This document shows, piece by piece, positions 44,122 through 53,289 of a stretch of 64,000 nucleotides of DNA. Both the position numbers and the translations under genes were made by a program. Source of the stretch: Dehalococcoidia bacterium (GTDB lineage Bacteria > Chloroflexota > Dehalococcoidia > Lucifugimonadales > Lucifugimonadaceae); the NCBI GenBank assembly GCA_028285005.1, contig JANQQP010000015.1, positions 124,001 through 188,000 of the forward strand, given 5' to 3'. The notes beneath the pieces were generated by a model. The model saw only the letters and a list, made by a program, of their open reading frames with translations. It did no database searches and had not been told where the DNA came from. The first letter of the stretch is position 1, and every line of letters begins with the position of its first letter.

Positions 44122-44547
44122 TCAAACCTCGCTCGTCCTGCCCCACTCGTCCACAACCCGCTCACGTTTCAGCGGCTTCAGATTGCGAGCCGTCGTGAAC
44201 TCAAGACGGTTTCCGTCGGAGTCGAAGCAGTAGAACGCTCGCTGGCCATCGACGCGCTCCAGCGGCCCTTTGATGATTTCGATTCCTGCGGCACGAACAG
44301 CCGCCAGGGCAGCATCGAAGTCCTCCACCTCGAATGCGACGTGCGGAATCGGCGCACCCTCGACGTTGTGGACCATTGTGTGGTCGGCTGTCTCCATCCA
44401 CACCAGGGATTTTCCGTCTTCCATGGCCGGGATGATCTCCAGACCGGCCATGTCTCTGTAGAACGGCAGCGATTTCTCGCGCTCGCTCACCGGGACGCCA
44501 ACGTGATTGATGGTTTTTATTCGGACGGGCTGGGAACTGTCTGCCAT
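44122..44547 (-). CDS. VOC (glyoxalase/bleomycin resistance) superfamily protein
   Basis: 141 residues from ATG 44547; an ATG at 44556 is possible. The fold opens with TINHVGVPVSEREKSLPFYRDMAGLE, and the second half has PHVAFEVEDFDAALAAVRAAGIE followed by YCFDSDGNRLEFTTA, with His and Glu metal ligands in the expected places. Members catalyse isomerisation, epimerisation or dioxygenation, or bind drugs; which applies is unknown. It diverges from the amidohydrolase gene. Confidence 0.82.
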   Translation of the reverse strand: MADSSQPVRIKTINHVGVPVSEREKSLPFYRDMAGLEIIPAMEDGKSLVWMETADHTMVHNVEGAPIPHVAFEVEDFDAALAAVRAAGIEIIKGPLERVDGQRAFYCFDSDGNRLEFTTARNLKPLKRERVVDEWGRTSEV

Positions 44548-44627
44548 GATGGGCAAGTGTAAGCCTGACGACAGTGTTTCAGGCGGGCCATCAGGACATA
44601 CTCACCCCTGACGTTGGATATGGCGAG

Positions 44628-45770
44628 ATGCAAGACTTCGACCTGATGATCAATGCCCGGGAGGTCATTTCGCCTGCCGATGGCCTGGTTGGCCCGGCAT
44701 CGATCGGAATACGCGATGGAAAGATCGCATCCGTCCATCCGCGGTCCACCGGCGTCACCAACACTCGAGCCAATACCTCAATCAATGTCGAAACCGGGAT
44801 ACTGCTGCCCGGACTCGTCGATCTTCACGCCCATCCAGCACTCGATGGCTCCCGTTTCGGCATCGACCCTGACAAGCACCTGTTGCCGCGCGGTTCGACC
44901 ACCGTGTTGTCGCAGGGCGACGCCGGGGCTCGAAACATCGATGATTACATCCGCCACACGATCGAGGCGTCGAATACGCGAATAAAGCTGGCCATCAACT
45001 TCTGCGCTGCTGGCGAATCTAACCCCGTCGGACGGTTCCTGAGCATCGACGAGGCCGATGTCACCGAGTGTGTTGAAGCGGTCCGGCGTGGCGGTTCCCA
45101 CATCTGGGGGATATCCCTGAACATCGCCTTCATCCAGGGCAGGAACATCGACCCTATCGAGGTGCTGCGCAGAGGCATTGAGGCTGCTGACCAGGCCGAA
45201 TGTCCCGTCATGTTCGGAGCTACAAAGAGCGCCGACATACCGTTGGACGAGCAGTTGAAATGGCTCCGGCCAGGTGACGTGATGACTTACTGCTTTCACT
45301 CAGGCGAGGGAAGCATTGTCGAAAACGGGCAGGTTCTGAATTGTGCCTGGGAAGCGCGTGAACGCGGCGTGCTATTCGATGTTGGTGACGGCACGGCAGC
45401 ATTCGGGTTCGACACCACCGAGGCCGCGATCTCCGAAGGCTTCCTGCCCGACACAATTTCAAGCGACTTCTACCGCGCCCACTTAGATGCTGGCCAGGAA
45501 CACGACCTGCCGCTCGTGGTCTCGAAGCTGATCGCCGCCGGAATGGCGGCGGAAGACTGCTGGCCCAGGATCACGTCGTCGCCAGCCGACGTACTCGGAC
45601 TGGCTGATCAAGTCGGACGAATTCGAATTGGCATGAATGCCGACCTTTGCGTGCTCGAAGCAGGTGATGAGCCGGAATCACTGCGCGATGGCCACGGTCA
45701 AACCAGAATGGGAGTCCGCTTGCGCCCGGTTCTTACGATCAAGGGCGGTGAGATCGTGGAAGCCTCGTGA
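44628..45770 (+). CDS. Amidohydrolase family protein
   Basis: 380 residues from ATG 44628; the frame from 44574 is longer. It begins FDLMINAREVISPADG, then has LLPGLVDLHAHP with the HxH metal motif, and ends with IRIGMNADLCVLEAG, the usual C-terminal composite beta domain. TYCFHSGEGS carries another likely ligand His. It resembles dihydroorotase- or D-aminoacylase-like cyclic amidohydrolases. No carboxylated-Lys residue is evident. Substrate unknown. Confidence 0.82.
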   Translation: MQDFDLMINAREVISPADGLVGPASIGIRDGKIASVHPRSTGVTNTRANTSINVETGILLPGLVDLHAHPALDGSRFGIDPDKHLLPRGSTTVLSQGDAGARNIDDYIRHTIEASNTRIKLAINFCAAGESNPVGRFLSIDEADVTECVEAVRRGGSHIWGISLNIAFIQGRNIDPIEVLRRGIEAADQAECPVMFGATKSADIPLDEQLKWLRPGDVMTYCFHSGEGSIVENGQVLNCAWEARERGVLFDVGDGTAAFGFDTTEAAISEGFLPDTISSDFYRAHLDAGQEHDLPLVVSKLIAAGMAAEDCWPRITSSPADVLGLADQVGRIRIGMNADLCVLEAGDEPESLRDGHGQTRMGVRLRPVLTIKGGEIVEAS

Positions 45771-45789
45771 CCCAAGCTCGCAAGATTGC

Positions 45790-46644
45790 CTACGGCTTTA
45801 GCAACACACCACGGATGCCGGGAGGTCGTTCAACCGCCAGTCGGTACGCCTCGACAGCATCATCAAGCGGCAGTACCGTCGACACAACCGGCGCCAGTTC
45901 CAACTGACGCAGCCTGATCGCCATCTCAGTCCTGCGCACCTCATCAAACCTCGGCAAGTCACCTTCATCAACACAGGTCGAAACGATCGGTGCGTTGCTG
46001 GGCGCGGACCTTACCGACATCCCTGTCACGATCGCCGCTACGTCCGAACCTGCCAGATCATCGAACTTCATCTCTCGAGCGCCCAGAGATTTCGCAGCGG
46101 CCAGCGTCGCTGCATCGCTCTCTATAACGGCGGTCCGACCCGAACGGCCACGCTTATGGCTCAGCCACGCGATAGCGCTGAGCGCGGCGGTGTCGCAGCC
46201 CATCACGACAATCAACCCGTCGCCAGCAGTATCAAGTGCACGAGTCGCCGCACGTACGCCGAGCACAGCTTCACCGCCAGCGAAGACCGATCGCTCTTCG
46301 GCCGCTGCGGTTGTCTTCACCAACGACCGGTCGGCATCTGGCACACGCACATACTCTGCGTGGCCACCGGCGAGCAGTACTCCGCTGTCTACGGGCGCAA
46401 AACAGCTCGCCAGCACAAGGTCATCGAGCGCCAACTGCTCCACTGCGGTCCCTGTCTCGACAACCGTGCCAGCAAATTGGGTGCCGGGTGCCGACACAGT
46501 CTCACTTTGCCTGACCGCCTCAATCTCCCAGTGACCAATGGCGGCCGTCGTCACCATTACGATTGCGTCGCTGGACTCTTGAGGCTCAGGGCGCGGGACA
46601 TCCTCTAGTTCAACCCGACCCGATTTCAGAGTGACGGAAAGCAT
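45790..46644 (-). CDS. MDR (alcohol dehydrogenase-like) protein lacking zinc ligands
   Basis: 284 residues, against about 340 for normal medium-chain dehydrogenases. The GroES-like opening LSVTLKSGRVELEDVPRPEP, the GTQFAGTVVETGTAVEQL region and GGHAEYVRVP are recognisable, but the Cys/His at the usual CGxDxH site is AIGHWEIEA, and the four-Cys structural zinc loop is missing. The Rossmann part (GLIVVMGCDTAALSAIAWL) is short. It may be a zinc-independent reductase or a decayed one. Convergent with the amidohydrolase gene, 19 bp between stops. Confidence 0.7.
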   Translation of the reverse strand: MLSVTLKSGRVELEDVPRPEPQESSDAIVMVTTAAIGHWEIEAVRQSETVSAPGTQFAGTVVETGTAVEQLALDDLVLASCFAPVDSGVLLAGGHAEYVRVPDADRSLVKTTAAAEERSVFAGGEAVLGVRAATRALDTAGDGLIVVMGCDTAALSAIAWLSHKRGRSGRTAVIESDAATLAAAKSLGAREMKFDDLAGSDVAAIVTGMSVRSAPSNAPIVSTCVDEGDLPRFDEVRRTEMAIRLRQLELAPVVSTVLPLDDAVEAYRLAVERPPGIRGVLLKP

Positions 46645-46711
46645 GGGTAAACAAACGTGGAGACAAACCCGGGTTCAGGCCAATGATACGTCCGCCCTGC
46701 TGGCCGTTCGC

Positions 46712-48586
46712 CTACCCCAGGTACTCCTTGATCCGGTCCGCCAGCTTGCGCGTCATGCCCGGAGTCGCGGCGAGCTGCGCAGAGTCCGCCTCTCTCACGC
46801 CTTGCACCGAGCCAAACTTCCTCACAAGGTCTCGCTTCCGCTTCGGTCCAATGCCCGGCACCAAGTCAAGTGCCGACTGTGTCGAAGCCTTGCTGCGCAG
46901 ATTGCGGTGGTAGGTGATGGCGAAGCGGTGCGCCTCGTCGCGTGCCCGCTGAACCAGGAACAGCGCCTGTGAGTTTCGCGGCAGCACGACGGGCTCTGGC
47001 GAATCGGGAAGGAAGATCTCCTCCTCTTTCTTTGCAATCGACGCCAGTGGTACGTCGATCACGCCCATCTGCAACATCACCTCCTGTGCCGCGCTCAACT
47101 GCCCCTTGCCGCCATCGATCAGCACAAGGTCCGGCTTCTCGCCAAAGGATTTCGCGTCCGGGTCCTCGCCCTTCGCCCTCGCCTCCTCGGCAGCCGCCAG
47201 CCGTTTGAAGCGCCGCTCGAGCACCTCTTTCATCGATGCGAAGTCGTCGTTGTTCTGTGTGTGCTTCATCCTGAAGCGGCGGTACTGAGACGTGTTTGGC
47301 TTACCGTCGATGAACACCGACATGCTGGCAACGACGTTCGTTCCCTGGATATGCGAGATGTCGTAGCACTCGATGCGCCGGGGCGTGCGTGGCAGATTCA
47401 GTTGCTCCTCAAGCTCAGCCACAGCACCCTGCATGAGCGTCTCGTTCGACAGCATCTTGATCTCGAGCTGCTTCAGGCCTTGCCCGGCGTTCTCGCTCAC
47501 CATCTGCACGAGCCGTCGCTTAGCGCCGCGCTGCGGGGTCGCAAAGCTGACCGGGCCGTCTCGCCGTGACGCCAGCCATCCTTCGAGAACCTCTGCATCC
47601 TCCACCGCGTCCTGTGTGAGCACAGTACGTGGGATGTACGAGGCCGAGTCGTAGAACTGCTGCACGAACTGGCTAACGATCTCAGGCCGAGAGCTGTCTC
47701 TCGTGCCCTGCATGATGAAGTGGTCGCGGCCAACAAGGTTTCCCTGGCGAACGAAGAAGATCTCGACCCATGCTTCGTCGTGTGCGGTGGCGAGGGCGAT
47801 GGCATCCAGGTTTTCGCGGCCCATTCCGACCACCTTCTGGCCTTCGTAGACGCGCTCAATAGCCCGCAGCCTGTCCCGGAGGGCAGCTGCCCGCTCGAAC
47901 TCCAGTAATTCAGACGCGTCGCCCATCGCCGTCTTGATCTCCCGCACAACCTCGTTCGTGTTGCCGTCGAGGAACATCAAGACCTGGTCGATCACGTCCC
48001 GGTACTCGTCCTTGGACGCATAACCGGTGCACGGAGCGTTGCAGCGCTTGATGTGAAACTCCAGGCATGGCCGCTCGTCTGTCCCCGTGATCGTCTTTGT
48101 GCAGGTCCTGTAGGGAAACAGCCGGTTCAGCAGGTCCAGCGTTTTGCGTACACTGCCGGCCGAGGCGAAAGGGCCGAAGTACCGAGACCCGTCGTTAGCC
48201 GTTCTGCGAGTTATGTAGACGCGTGGGAAATCTTCTGACAGGTCGACCTTGATGTACGGATAGGTCTTGTCGTCCTTGAGCCTGACGTTGAAGCGCGGCT
48301 GGTGCTTCTTGATCAGGCTGTTTTCGAGGAGCAGCGCCTCCTGCTCGGACTCGGTGACGATGTACTCGAAGTCCTTGATGGCGGCAACGAGGTCACGCGT
48401 CTTACCAGTGTGTGACTTCGGGTTCGAGAAGTACGAGCGCAGCCTGTTGCGCAGAGATGATGACTTGCCGACGTAGAGGACGCGGTCTTTCGCCCCGCGC
48501 ATCATGTAGATGCCGGGCTTCCGTGGCACGACTGCCAGCCTCTCGGCGAAGCGGGCTTCTGAATTTTTCTTGCTGGTAGTGGTCAC
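46712..48586 (-). CDS. uvrC: Excinuclease ABC subunit C
   Basis: 624 residues from GTG 48586. The GIY-YIG nuclease domain is GIYMMRGAKDRVLYVGKSSSLRNRL. A conserved four-Cys group (CTKTITGTDERPCLEFHIKR, then CNAPC) probably binds an iron-sulfur cluster as in other UvrC proteins. The UVR domain, the RNase H-like nuclease (IECYDISHIQGTNVVASMSVFIDG) and the C-terminal helix-hairpin-helix pair (LVPGIGPKRKRDLVRKFGSVQGV) are complete. It makes both incisions in nucleotide excision repair. Single gene; uvrA and uvrB are not here. Confidence 0.94.
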   Translation of the reverse strand: MTTTSKKNSEARFAERLAVVPRKPGIYMMRGAKDRVLYVGKSSSLRNRLRSYFSNPKSHTGKTRDLVAAIKDFEYIVTESEQEALLLENSLIKKHQPRFNVRLKDDKTYPYIKVDLSEDFPRVYITRRTANDGSRYFGPFASAGSVRKTLDLLNRLFPYRTCTKTITGTDERPCLEFHIKRCNAPCTGYASKDEYRDVIDQVLMFLDGNTNEVVREIKTAMGDASELLEFERAAALRDRLRAIERVYEGQKVVGMGRENLDAIALATAHDEAWVEIFFVRQGNLVGRDHFIMQGTRDSSRPEIVSQFVQQFYDSASYIPRTVLTQDAVEDAEVLEGWLASRRDGPVSFATPQRGAKRRLVQMVSENAGQGLKQLEIKMLSNETLMQGAVAELEEQLNLPRTPRRIECYDISHIQGTNVVASMSVFIDGKPNTSQYRRFRMKHTQNNDDFASMKEVLERRFKRLAAAEEARAKGEDPDAKSFGEKPDLVLIDGGKGQLSAAQEVMLQMGVIDVPLASIAKKEEEIFLPDSPEPVVLPRNSQALFLVQRARDEAHRFAITYHRNLRSKASTQSALDLVPGIGPKRKRDLVRKFGSVQGVREADSAQLAATPGMTRKLADRIKEYLG

Positions 48587-48710
48587 GGATCAGGCGATCA
48601 ACATGAAACTTCTGAGGTGAGACTCAGTACAAGAATACACAGCACGGCAACTGCGGACTGCGTGTCTGTCGCCTGCTGGGTTGCGTGGGACCGGCTTGGA
48701 GCGCGGCCGT

Positions 48711-49022
48711 CTACAGAACGAAGCTGAGCACTACCAGGATTACGACAATCCCGCCGCTCAGGACGCCAAGCTTGCGCAGCTCGCTGCCAATGGAACGTGT
48801 GAAAACCTCGGATCGAACGCGAGCCTGTCTCGCCGCGCGCTGAGCACGCAGTCGACGTGAGCGTCCTGTCGAAACGGCCGCAGTCGAAGCGCCACCGGAA
48901 TCGCCATCATCACCGTCGTCCGCGGTCGGCGCCTCTTCGTCGATCTCGTCGCGGCCTCTTGGCGCGGCTTCCTGGACAAACACGTTCGGACGCCGGTCGC
49001 GCCGCCTTCTCTGTCTTGGCAT
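48711..49022 (-). CDS. Small protein with a C-terminal membrane helix
   Basis: 103 residues: an Arg-rich head (PRQRRRRDRRPN), an acidic Gly/Asp-rich middle, a second basic stretch (RSRRLRAQRAARQARVRSE) and the helix LGVLSGGIVVILVVLSFVL at the end, so it is tail-anchored. A SecE-like role is possible from size and layout but the SecE core motif is missing. No family assigned. Confidence 0.5.
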   Translation of the reverse strand: MPRQRRRRDRRPNVFVQEAAPRGRDEIDEEAPTADDGDDGDSGGASTAAVSTGRSRRLRAQRAARQARVRSEVFTRSIGSELRKLGVLSGGIVVILVVLSFVL

Positions 49023-49101
49023 TACTGTCCCGTTGCATCAGCCGGAAACGGCTGGAAATGTTTGGCTCTGGTGCGAAACGTTCCGGTTACTCAGCAGCAG
49101 C

Positions 49102-49839
49102 TTACGTAGCAGGCTCTTTACCCGACCACTTCAGGCCCTTGTCAGCCATCTCGCGGGCCGCATCAATCGTCACCTGCGCCGCATACTCGATCGAAACGTC
49201 GGAAGTGTTCCACATGAAATGATACAGGAAGGGGTCGATCGGACTCGACTTAAAAGCCTTCTCAAAATAGGTGTGCTGCGCATGGTCAGCGTGCTCTATG
49301 TACTCGACAGCTGCCTGCTCATCCATCTTCTCCCGCCCCATCACCCGGGCCACGCGGTCCTCCATGCGGGCCACCATGCCGACACGCAATACATCGGTGC
49401 GGCTCTGCAGAATGGCCGCTCCGCCACGGCTCAGGATCACGACGTTACCTGCCTCAGCGATGTCGCGGATCACCTCGGCCGTGGTGTCCCTGAAATGGGC
49501 ATCATCCAGTTCAGCGGCAGTCGAGGCCGGGGCCTCGTCCATCTCGTTGTATGACCGCGATAGCAGATGTTCTACGCCGGGGCCAAAGTAAGGATCACCT
49601 CCCATCCCCGCCACGGCTGAACGGTGCAGCATGCGTTGTACCGACTGCGCCAGCCGGTTGACGAAAGAGGGCACGCGACGCTCCTGGTCTGCAAGCGCGC
49701 CTACAGTCGAGCCGACGCGGCGTGCGATCTCTGCGAGGATCAGCCTGTCTACGAAATCAATATCGAGCTCACGGGCGACTATCCTGCCGATGTCCGGCGC
49801 TCCAGCCCCTGCTCTGCCTTCGATGGTGATCACTGTCAT
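49102..49839 (-). CDS. Cytidylate kinase-like family protein
   Basis: 245 residues. The opening MTVITIEGRAGAGAPDIGRIVARELDIDFVDR corresponds to the N terminus of cytidylate kinase-like proteins (AAK6-type), with a P-loop lacking the invariant Lys, as is usual for this family. Further conserved segments are VVILSRGGAAIL, DVLRVGMVARMEDRVARVM and PFLYHFMWNTSDVSIEYA. True kinase activity is uncertain. Single gene. Confidence 0.8.
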   Translation of the reverse strand: MTVITIEGRAGAGAPDIGRIVARELDIDFVDRLILAEIARRVGSTVGALADQERRVPSFVNRLAQSVQRMLHRSAVAGMGGDPYFGPGVEHLLSRSYNEMDEAPASTAAELDDAHFRDTTAEVIRDIAEAGNVVILSRGGAAILQSRTDVLRVGMVARMEDRVARVMGREKMDEQAAVEYIEHADHAQHTYFEKAFKSSPIDPFLYHFMWNTSDVSIEYAAQVTIDAAREMADKGLKWSGKEPAT

Positions 49840-50031
49840 GTTCGAACCCCCTTTTCGTCCGGCCCGGCTTCCGTGCGTCCGAGTTCGGGCGTTGGCGGCA
49901 CGCAGCGATCAAGCCGCGTACGTCAGAAGTTAACGGTAGTTTACCTGTTTTACCGTGATTCGCCCTGCATCTGCAGTTGGGTTCCGGTTGGTGTTGCAGA
50001 CGAGTCGAGATCGGCGTTGGCTCAACCTAGA

Positions 50032-50946
50032 TCACCATTCCCGGGACCACAGCTCCGAGCCGTAACGCTTCTCGAATCCCATAGACAGGTAGAACGGCAT
50101 TGTGGAGCCGACGCAGGCCTCAGTCGCTCCTTCCAGTCCACATCGCCGGACGCCTTCAAGCACGGCGGCCCTTCCAAGACCCATTCTCCGGTAATCCGGA
50201 TCCGTTGCAACCGGTTCGACATACGCAAGCCGGTGCACGGGCTCAATCCACATTCCGCAGTACGAGACGAAATCTCCGCCGGGAGCTACGACCACGATGT
50301 TCAGATCACGCCTGAAGTTCGGAGCAGAACCCATGAGCTTGCGTCCTTCGATGCCCATAAGTGCCCTGCCGTCTTCGGTGTCATCGACCGGTTCGTCGCC
50401 GTGCCCGAAGCCTCGCCACAACAGTCTGTGCACCTTGTAGAGGTCATCATCCTCGGCAAGACTCTGGATTCGAAAACCCTCGGGTAAAACAGGCTCAGCC
50501 GAGATGCCGCCTGTGCTCCGAAAGGACATGGGGTCATGCCGTTTCTTGCTGACATATTCGGCACCGATCAGAATCTCACGAAACTCAGCGTCTTCCTCGT
50601 CTATCCACACCTCAATCCGACTACCAGACTTCGTCTCCACGCTTATCCACTCCTCGGCGTACCTCAGCATCTCCGGCTTCAAGTGAGAGTGGTCAGGACG
50701 TACTTCGAAGAACGCCTCGCCCATGCTGTGTTCAGGATGCACAACCCCCAGAATCTCGCCTTCAGATTCCCATATACCGATCGAATCGATATCGATCTGG
50801 TTGATCAACGGATGGAAGTGCATGTACTCCCAGCGCGGCCGCAGCCAGTTGATGTGGCCGCCGGAGGTCCCGAAAGTTTCAACAAGGAAATCGCCCACCC
50901 GGTCGAAATCTGTGTCGTGTCTGTAAGTTCGAAGTTCGGCAGCCAA
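50032..50946 (-). CDS. GNAT family N-acetyltransferase (tandem GNAT fold)
   Basis: 304 residues. The C-terminal domain holds the acetyl-CoA loop in VEPVATDPDYRRMGLGRAAVLEG and ends FYLSMGFEKRYGSELW. The N-terminal half (TDFDRVGDFLVETFG, WEYMHFHPLI) looks like a second, degenerate GNAT domain. Acceptor unknown. Soluble. Confidence 0.83.
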   Translation of the reverse strand: MAAELRTYRHDTDFDRVGDFLVETFGTSGGHINWLRPRWEYMHFHPLINQIDIDSIGIWESEGEILGVVHPEHSMGEAFFEVRPDHSHLKPEMLRYAEEWISVETKSGSRIEVWIDEEDAEFREILIGAEYVSKKRHDPMSFRSTGGISAEPVLPEGFRIQSLAEDDDLYKVHRLLWRGFGHGDEPVDDTEDGRALMGIEGRKLMGSAPNFRRDLNIVVVAPGGDFVSYCGMWIEPVHRLAYVEPVATDPDYRRMGLGRAAVLEGVRRCGLEGATEACVGSTMPFYLSMGFEKRYGSELWSREW

Positions 50947-51038
50947 AGCGTTACGTCCCCTGATCAGAGCGCAGAAAACCTACCAGTCTGGACGCAGAAC
51001 CGGACTCGATCAATCAGTGGAAGTGATGATCGTGTGGA

Positions 51039-51941
51039 CTAGGCCCGTGGATGCGCCTTGTCGTACTCGGTGCGCACGTGCTCAGAAGTCAGGTGCGTGT
51101 AGATCTGCGTGGTCGAGATCGACGAGTGCCCGAGCAGCTCCTGCACGTGCCGCAGCGATGCGCCGCCCTGCAGCAAATGCGTGGCAAAGCTGTGCCGAAG
51201 CGTATGCGGAGTGATGTGAGCAGTGATCCCCGCGTTCGCAGCAACTCGTTTCAGCCGCTGCCAGAACGCCTGGCGAGACAGCCTGCGACCTCGCCTGCCA
51301 AGAAATAGCGCCTCGGTATGCGCCCGGTTCGCAAGTAGTGGCCGGACGCCCGCCAGGTAAGACTCAACCGCGCCGACCGCTACTTCGTGTAGAGGCACAA
51401 TCCGTTCCTTCGAACCCTTGCCGAGTGTCCGAACTGTGGCGTCACGCAGGTTCACATCGGTCAGGTCCAGCGAAACCAGTTCGCTCACGCGCAGTCCGGC
51501 CGCGTACATGAGCTCGATCATTGTGTGGTCTCGCCGGTCCTCTGGAGATGTGCCCGCAGCAGCAGTCTCCAACAGCGCATCGACATCTTCTGACGTGAGC
51601 ACGTCCGGGACCGGACGGCCTGCACGTGGCGTTCTGATGTGCGCAGCGGGAGATTCGTCGAGGACGCGCTCCTCGACCAGGAACTTCATGAAGGACCGCA
51701 ACGCAGCGATCTTGCGCGACCGCGTGGCCGGCGAATAGCTCCGGTCGTCCATATCCGCAAGCAGTTCGTTCACATGGTCGGGAGTGATCTCGCGCCAATC
51801 GCCCAATCGGCCATCGCTAGTCGCGCCGCTGAAATAGTCGATGAATCCGGCGAGGTCGTTGCGGTACGCAGAGACAGTGTTCGCCGACATACCGCGCTCA
51901 ACGGCGGCATAACTGAGAAAGGCTTCAACTTCGGATTGCAA
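51039..51941 (-). CDS. Tyrosine recombinase XerC/XerD
   Basis: 300 residues from a TTG start at 51941. The N-terminal SAM-like core domain (MQSEVEAFLSYAAVERGMSANTVSAYRNDL in two parts) and the catalytic set are complete: Arg in AAGLRVSEL, Lys in RTLGKGSKERIVPL, His-x-x-Arg in HTLRHSFATHLLQGG, His in LLGHSSISTTQIYTHL with the Tyr nucleophile. Length and motifs fit housekeeping XerC/XerD, which resolve chromosome dimers; it is not an island integrase by context. A palindromic repeat element lies just upstream. Confidence 0.88.
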   Translation of the reverse strand: MQSEVEAFLSYAAVERGMSANTVSAYRNDLAGFIDYFSGATSDGRLGDWREITPDHVNELLADMDDRSYSPATRSRKIAALRSFMKFLVEERVLDESPAAHIRTPRAGRPVPDVLTSEDVDALLETAAAGTSPEDRRDHTMIELMYAAGLRVSELVSLDLTDVNLRDATVRTLGKGSKERIVPLHEVAVGAVESYLAGVRPLLANRAHTEALFLGRRGRRLSRQAFWQRLKRVAANAGITAHITPHTLRHSFATHLLQGGASLRHVQELLGHSSISTTQIYTHLTSEHVRTEYDKAHPRA

Positions 51942-51983
51942 ATCAGTTCCCGGTCATCTGCGGAACAGCAGTATGTCGTCGTA

Positions 51984-52096
51984 TTCTCCCTCCCCGACAG
52001 GGAGGGAGTTAGAGGGTGGGTCGGCGGCTACTTCAATAGCTGCCAGTCAGGGCGAACGACCCTCACCCCAACCCTCTCCCAATCTGGGAGAGGGGA
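51984..52096. repeat. Palindromic (MITE/REP-like) repeat element
   Basis: Two hairpins of the same design, each with a 9-bp stem and 5-nt loop: CTCCCTCCC/GGGAGGGAG (51986-52008) and CCCTCTCCC/GGGAGAGGG (52072-52094). The inner flanks are near-complementary (AGAGGGTGGGTCG and CGACCCTCACCCC), so the whole can fold as one larger inverted repeat. Such gene-free palindromes occur as scattered copies in many genomes. It separates the divergent xerC/D and SRPBCC genes. Confidence 0.75.
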
Positions 52097-52205
52097 TTAG
52101 TCACCAGCGACTCTGCGACACTACCAACCAACCCGTTACGCTCGCATAAGATGGTCGGCGCAGCATTTGGCAGAACAGCGGGCGCAGCCCGAAGGAGTGA
52201 GCCAC

Positions 52206-52592
52206 ATGATCGAGTTCACAGTGAGCGACACCATCCCGGCCAGTCCGGCTGATATCTACAGGGCCTGGCTATCGAGCGAAGGCCACACCGCTATGACAGG
52301 AGGCGGAGCCAACTGCTCTGACGAACCCGGCGCAGAGTTTGATGCGTGGGACGGCTACATCTCGGGCAAGAACGTCGAGCTGGAACAGAACCGCCGCATC
52401 GTCCAGTCGTGGCGCACCAGCCAGTTCGGTGACTCAGAGCCGGACTCCCAGATCGAGGTCACGCTGGAGGCCACGGACGGTGGCACACTCGTCACGCTTC
52501 ACCACACCAGCGTGCCCGATGATGGAGACCACTACCGTCCCGGCTGGCAGAACCACTACTTCGCCCCGATGAAGGAGTACTTCGGGAGCTAG
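52206..52592 (+). CDS. SRPBCC / AHSA1-like domain protein
   Basis: 128 residues from ATG 52206, preceded by GAAGGAG; the frame from 52167 is not supported. The sequence IEFTVSDTIPASPADIYRAWLSSEGHTAMTGG (in two pieces), then FDAWDGYISGKNVELEQNRRIVQSWR and GGTLVTLHHTSVPDDGDHYRPGWQNHY, matches the AHSA1-like helix-grip fold that binds hydrophobic ligands. The role is unknown. The stop codon overlaps the convergent DUF502 gene by 4 bp. Confidence 0.82.
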   Translation: MIEFTVSDTIPASPADIYRAWLSSEGHTAMTGGGANCSDEPGAEFDAWDGYISGKNVELEQNRRIVQSWRTSQFGDSEPDSQIEVTLEATDGGTLVTLHHTSVPDDGDHYRPGWQNHYFAPMKEYFGS

Positions 52593-53179
52593 CCTGCGCC
52601 GCCCTGCTCCGTCACCCCGCTCACATTGACGTCACCAGACACCACTCCTGCCGACGTGATCAGCCGCATCGCGTCGCCAACCGTCATCTCGAGCATCATC
52701 ACCTTTTCCGGTGGCACGACGATCAACACACCAGTGTTCGGCATTGGCGTCGATGGGATGTAGACCATGACGCGGTCATCGGTCATCCGCTTCGTCAGAA
52801 AGCCGATCGAGTGGATTCCTACCGACGGATACTCAACCGCCACGACCTGGTTGAATGCGCCGTCTTCACCGCCTCCGGTCGCAGACGACACCACCTGTTT
52901 TGCCACTCCGTAGACCGGACCGAAGATCGGTATCCGGGCGATGAAAACCTCCATCCGGCCGAACGCCGAAGCGCCGACAACGCTCGCCGTCAACAGCCCG
53001 AGCAGCAGAGAAAGCACAAGGATCGACGCAAAGCCGAGACCGGTTATCGGCCGGTCGAAGATCGCCTCGATGACGGGCTGAGGAATCCCGTCGAGTATGT
53101 CGAAGATGAACTTGAATATGAAGAACGCGATTCCGATGGGCAGGAACAGGATGAACCCTTCCTTGACTACATCTCTCAT
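52589..53179 (-). CDS. DUF502 family membrane protein
   Basis: 196 residues. Membrane helices EGFILFLPIGIAFFIFKFIFDIL and GLGFASILVLSLLLGLLTASVVG are followed by the family-typical IPIFGPVYGVAKQVV and by FLTKRMTDDRVMVYIPSTPMPNTGVLIVVPPEKVMMLEM (in parts), matching the YIPTxPxPxxGxxxxVP motif of DUF502. Function unknown. It is divergent from the MerR-type gene, and both starts lie within 181 bp. Confidence 0.88.
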   Translation of the reverse strand: MRDVVKEGFILFLPIGIAFFIFKFIFDILDGIPQPVIEAIFDRPITGLGFASILVLSLLLGLLTASVVGASAFGRMEVFIARIPIFGPVYGVAKQVVSSATGGGEDGAFNQVVAVEYPSVGIHSIGFLTKRMTDDRVMVYIPSTPMPNTGVLIVVPPEKVMMLEMTVGDAMRLITSAGVVSGDVNVSGVTEQGGAG

Positions 53180-53289
53180 GCGTGGCTCCTGTGTGACTTA
53201 AGCGAGGTTGAGTACGTGATGACCGCCTGCAGCCGCACAGAATACAGGCAGGACGATTCGGCTCTCACAGATCACCTGAACGGTACGAT

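Noticed and set aside
51039..51941. XerC/D-like recombinase as the integrase of the tRNA-Thr island
   Set aside because: It is about 38 kb away, of housekeeping type and length, and not linked to any attachment site.
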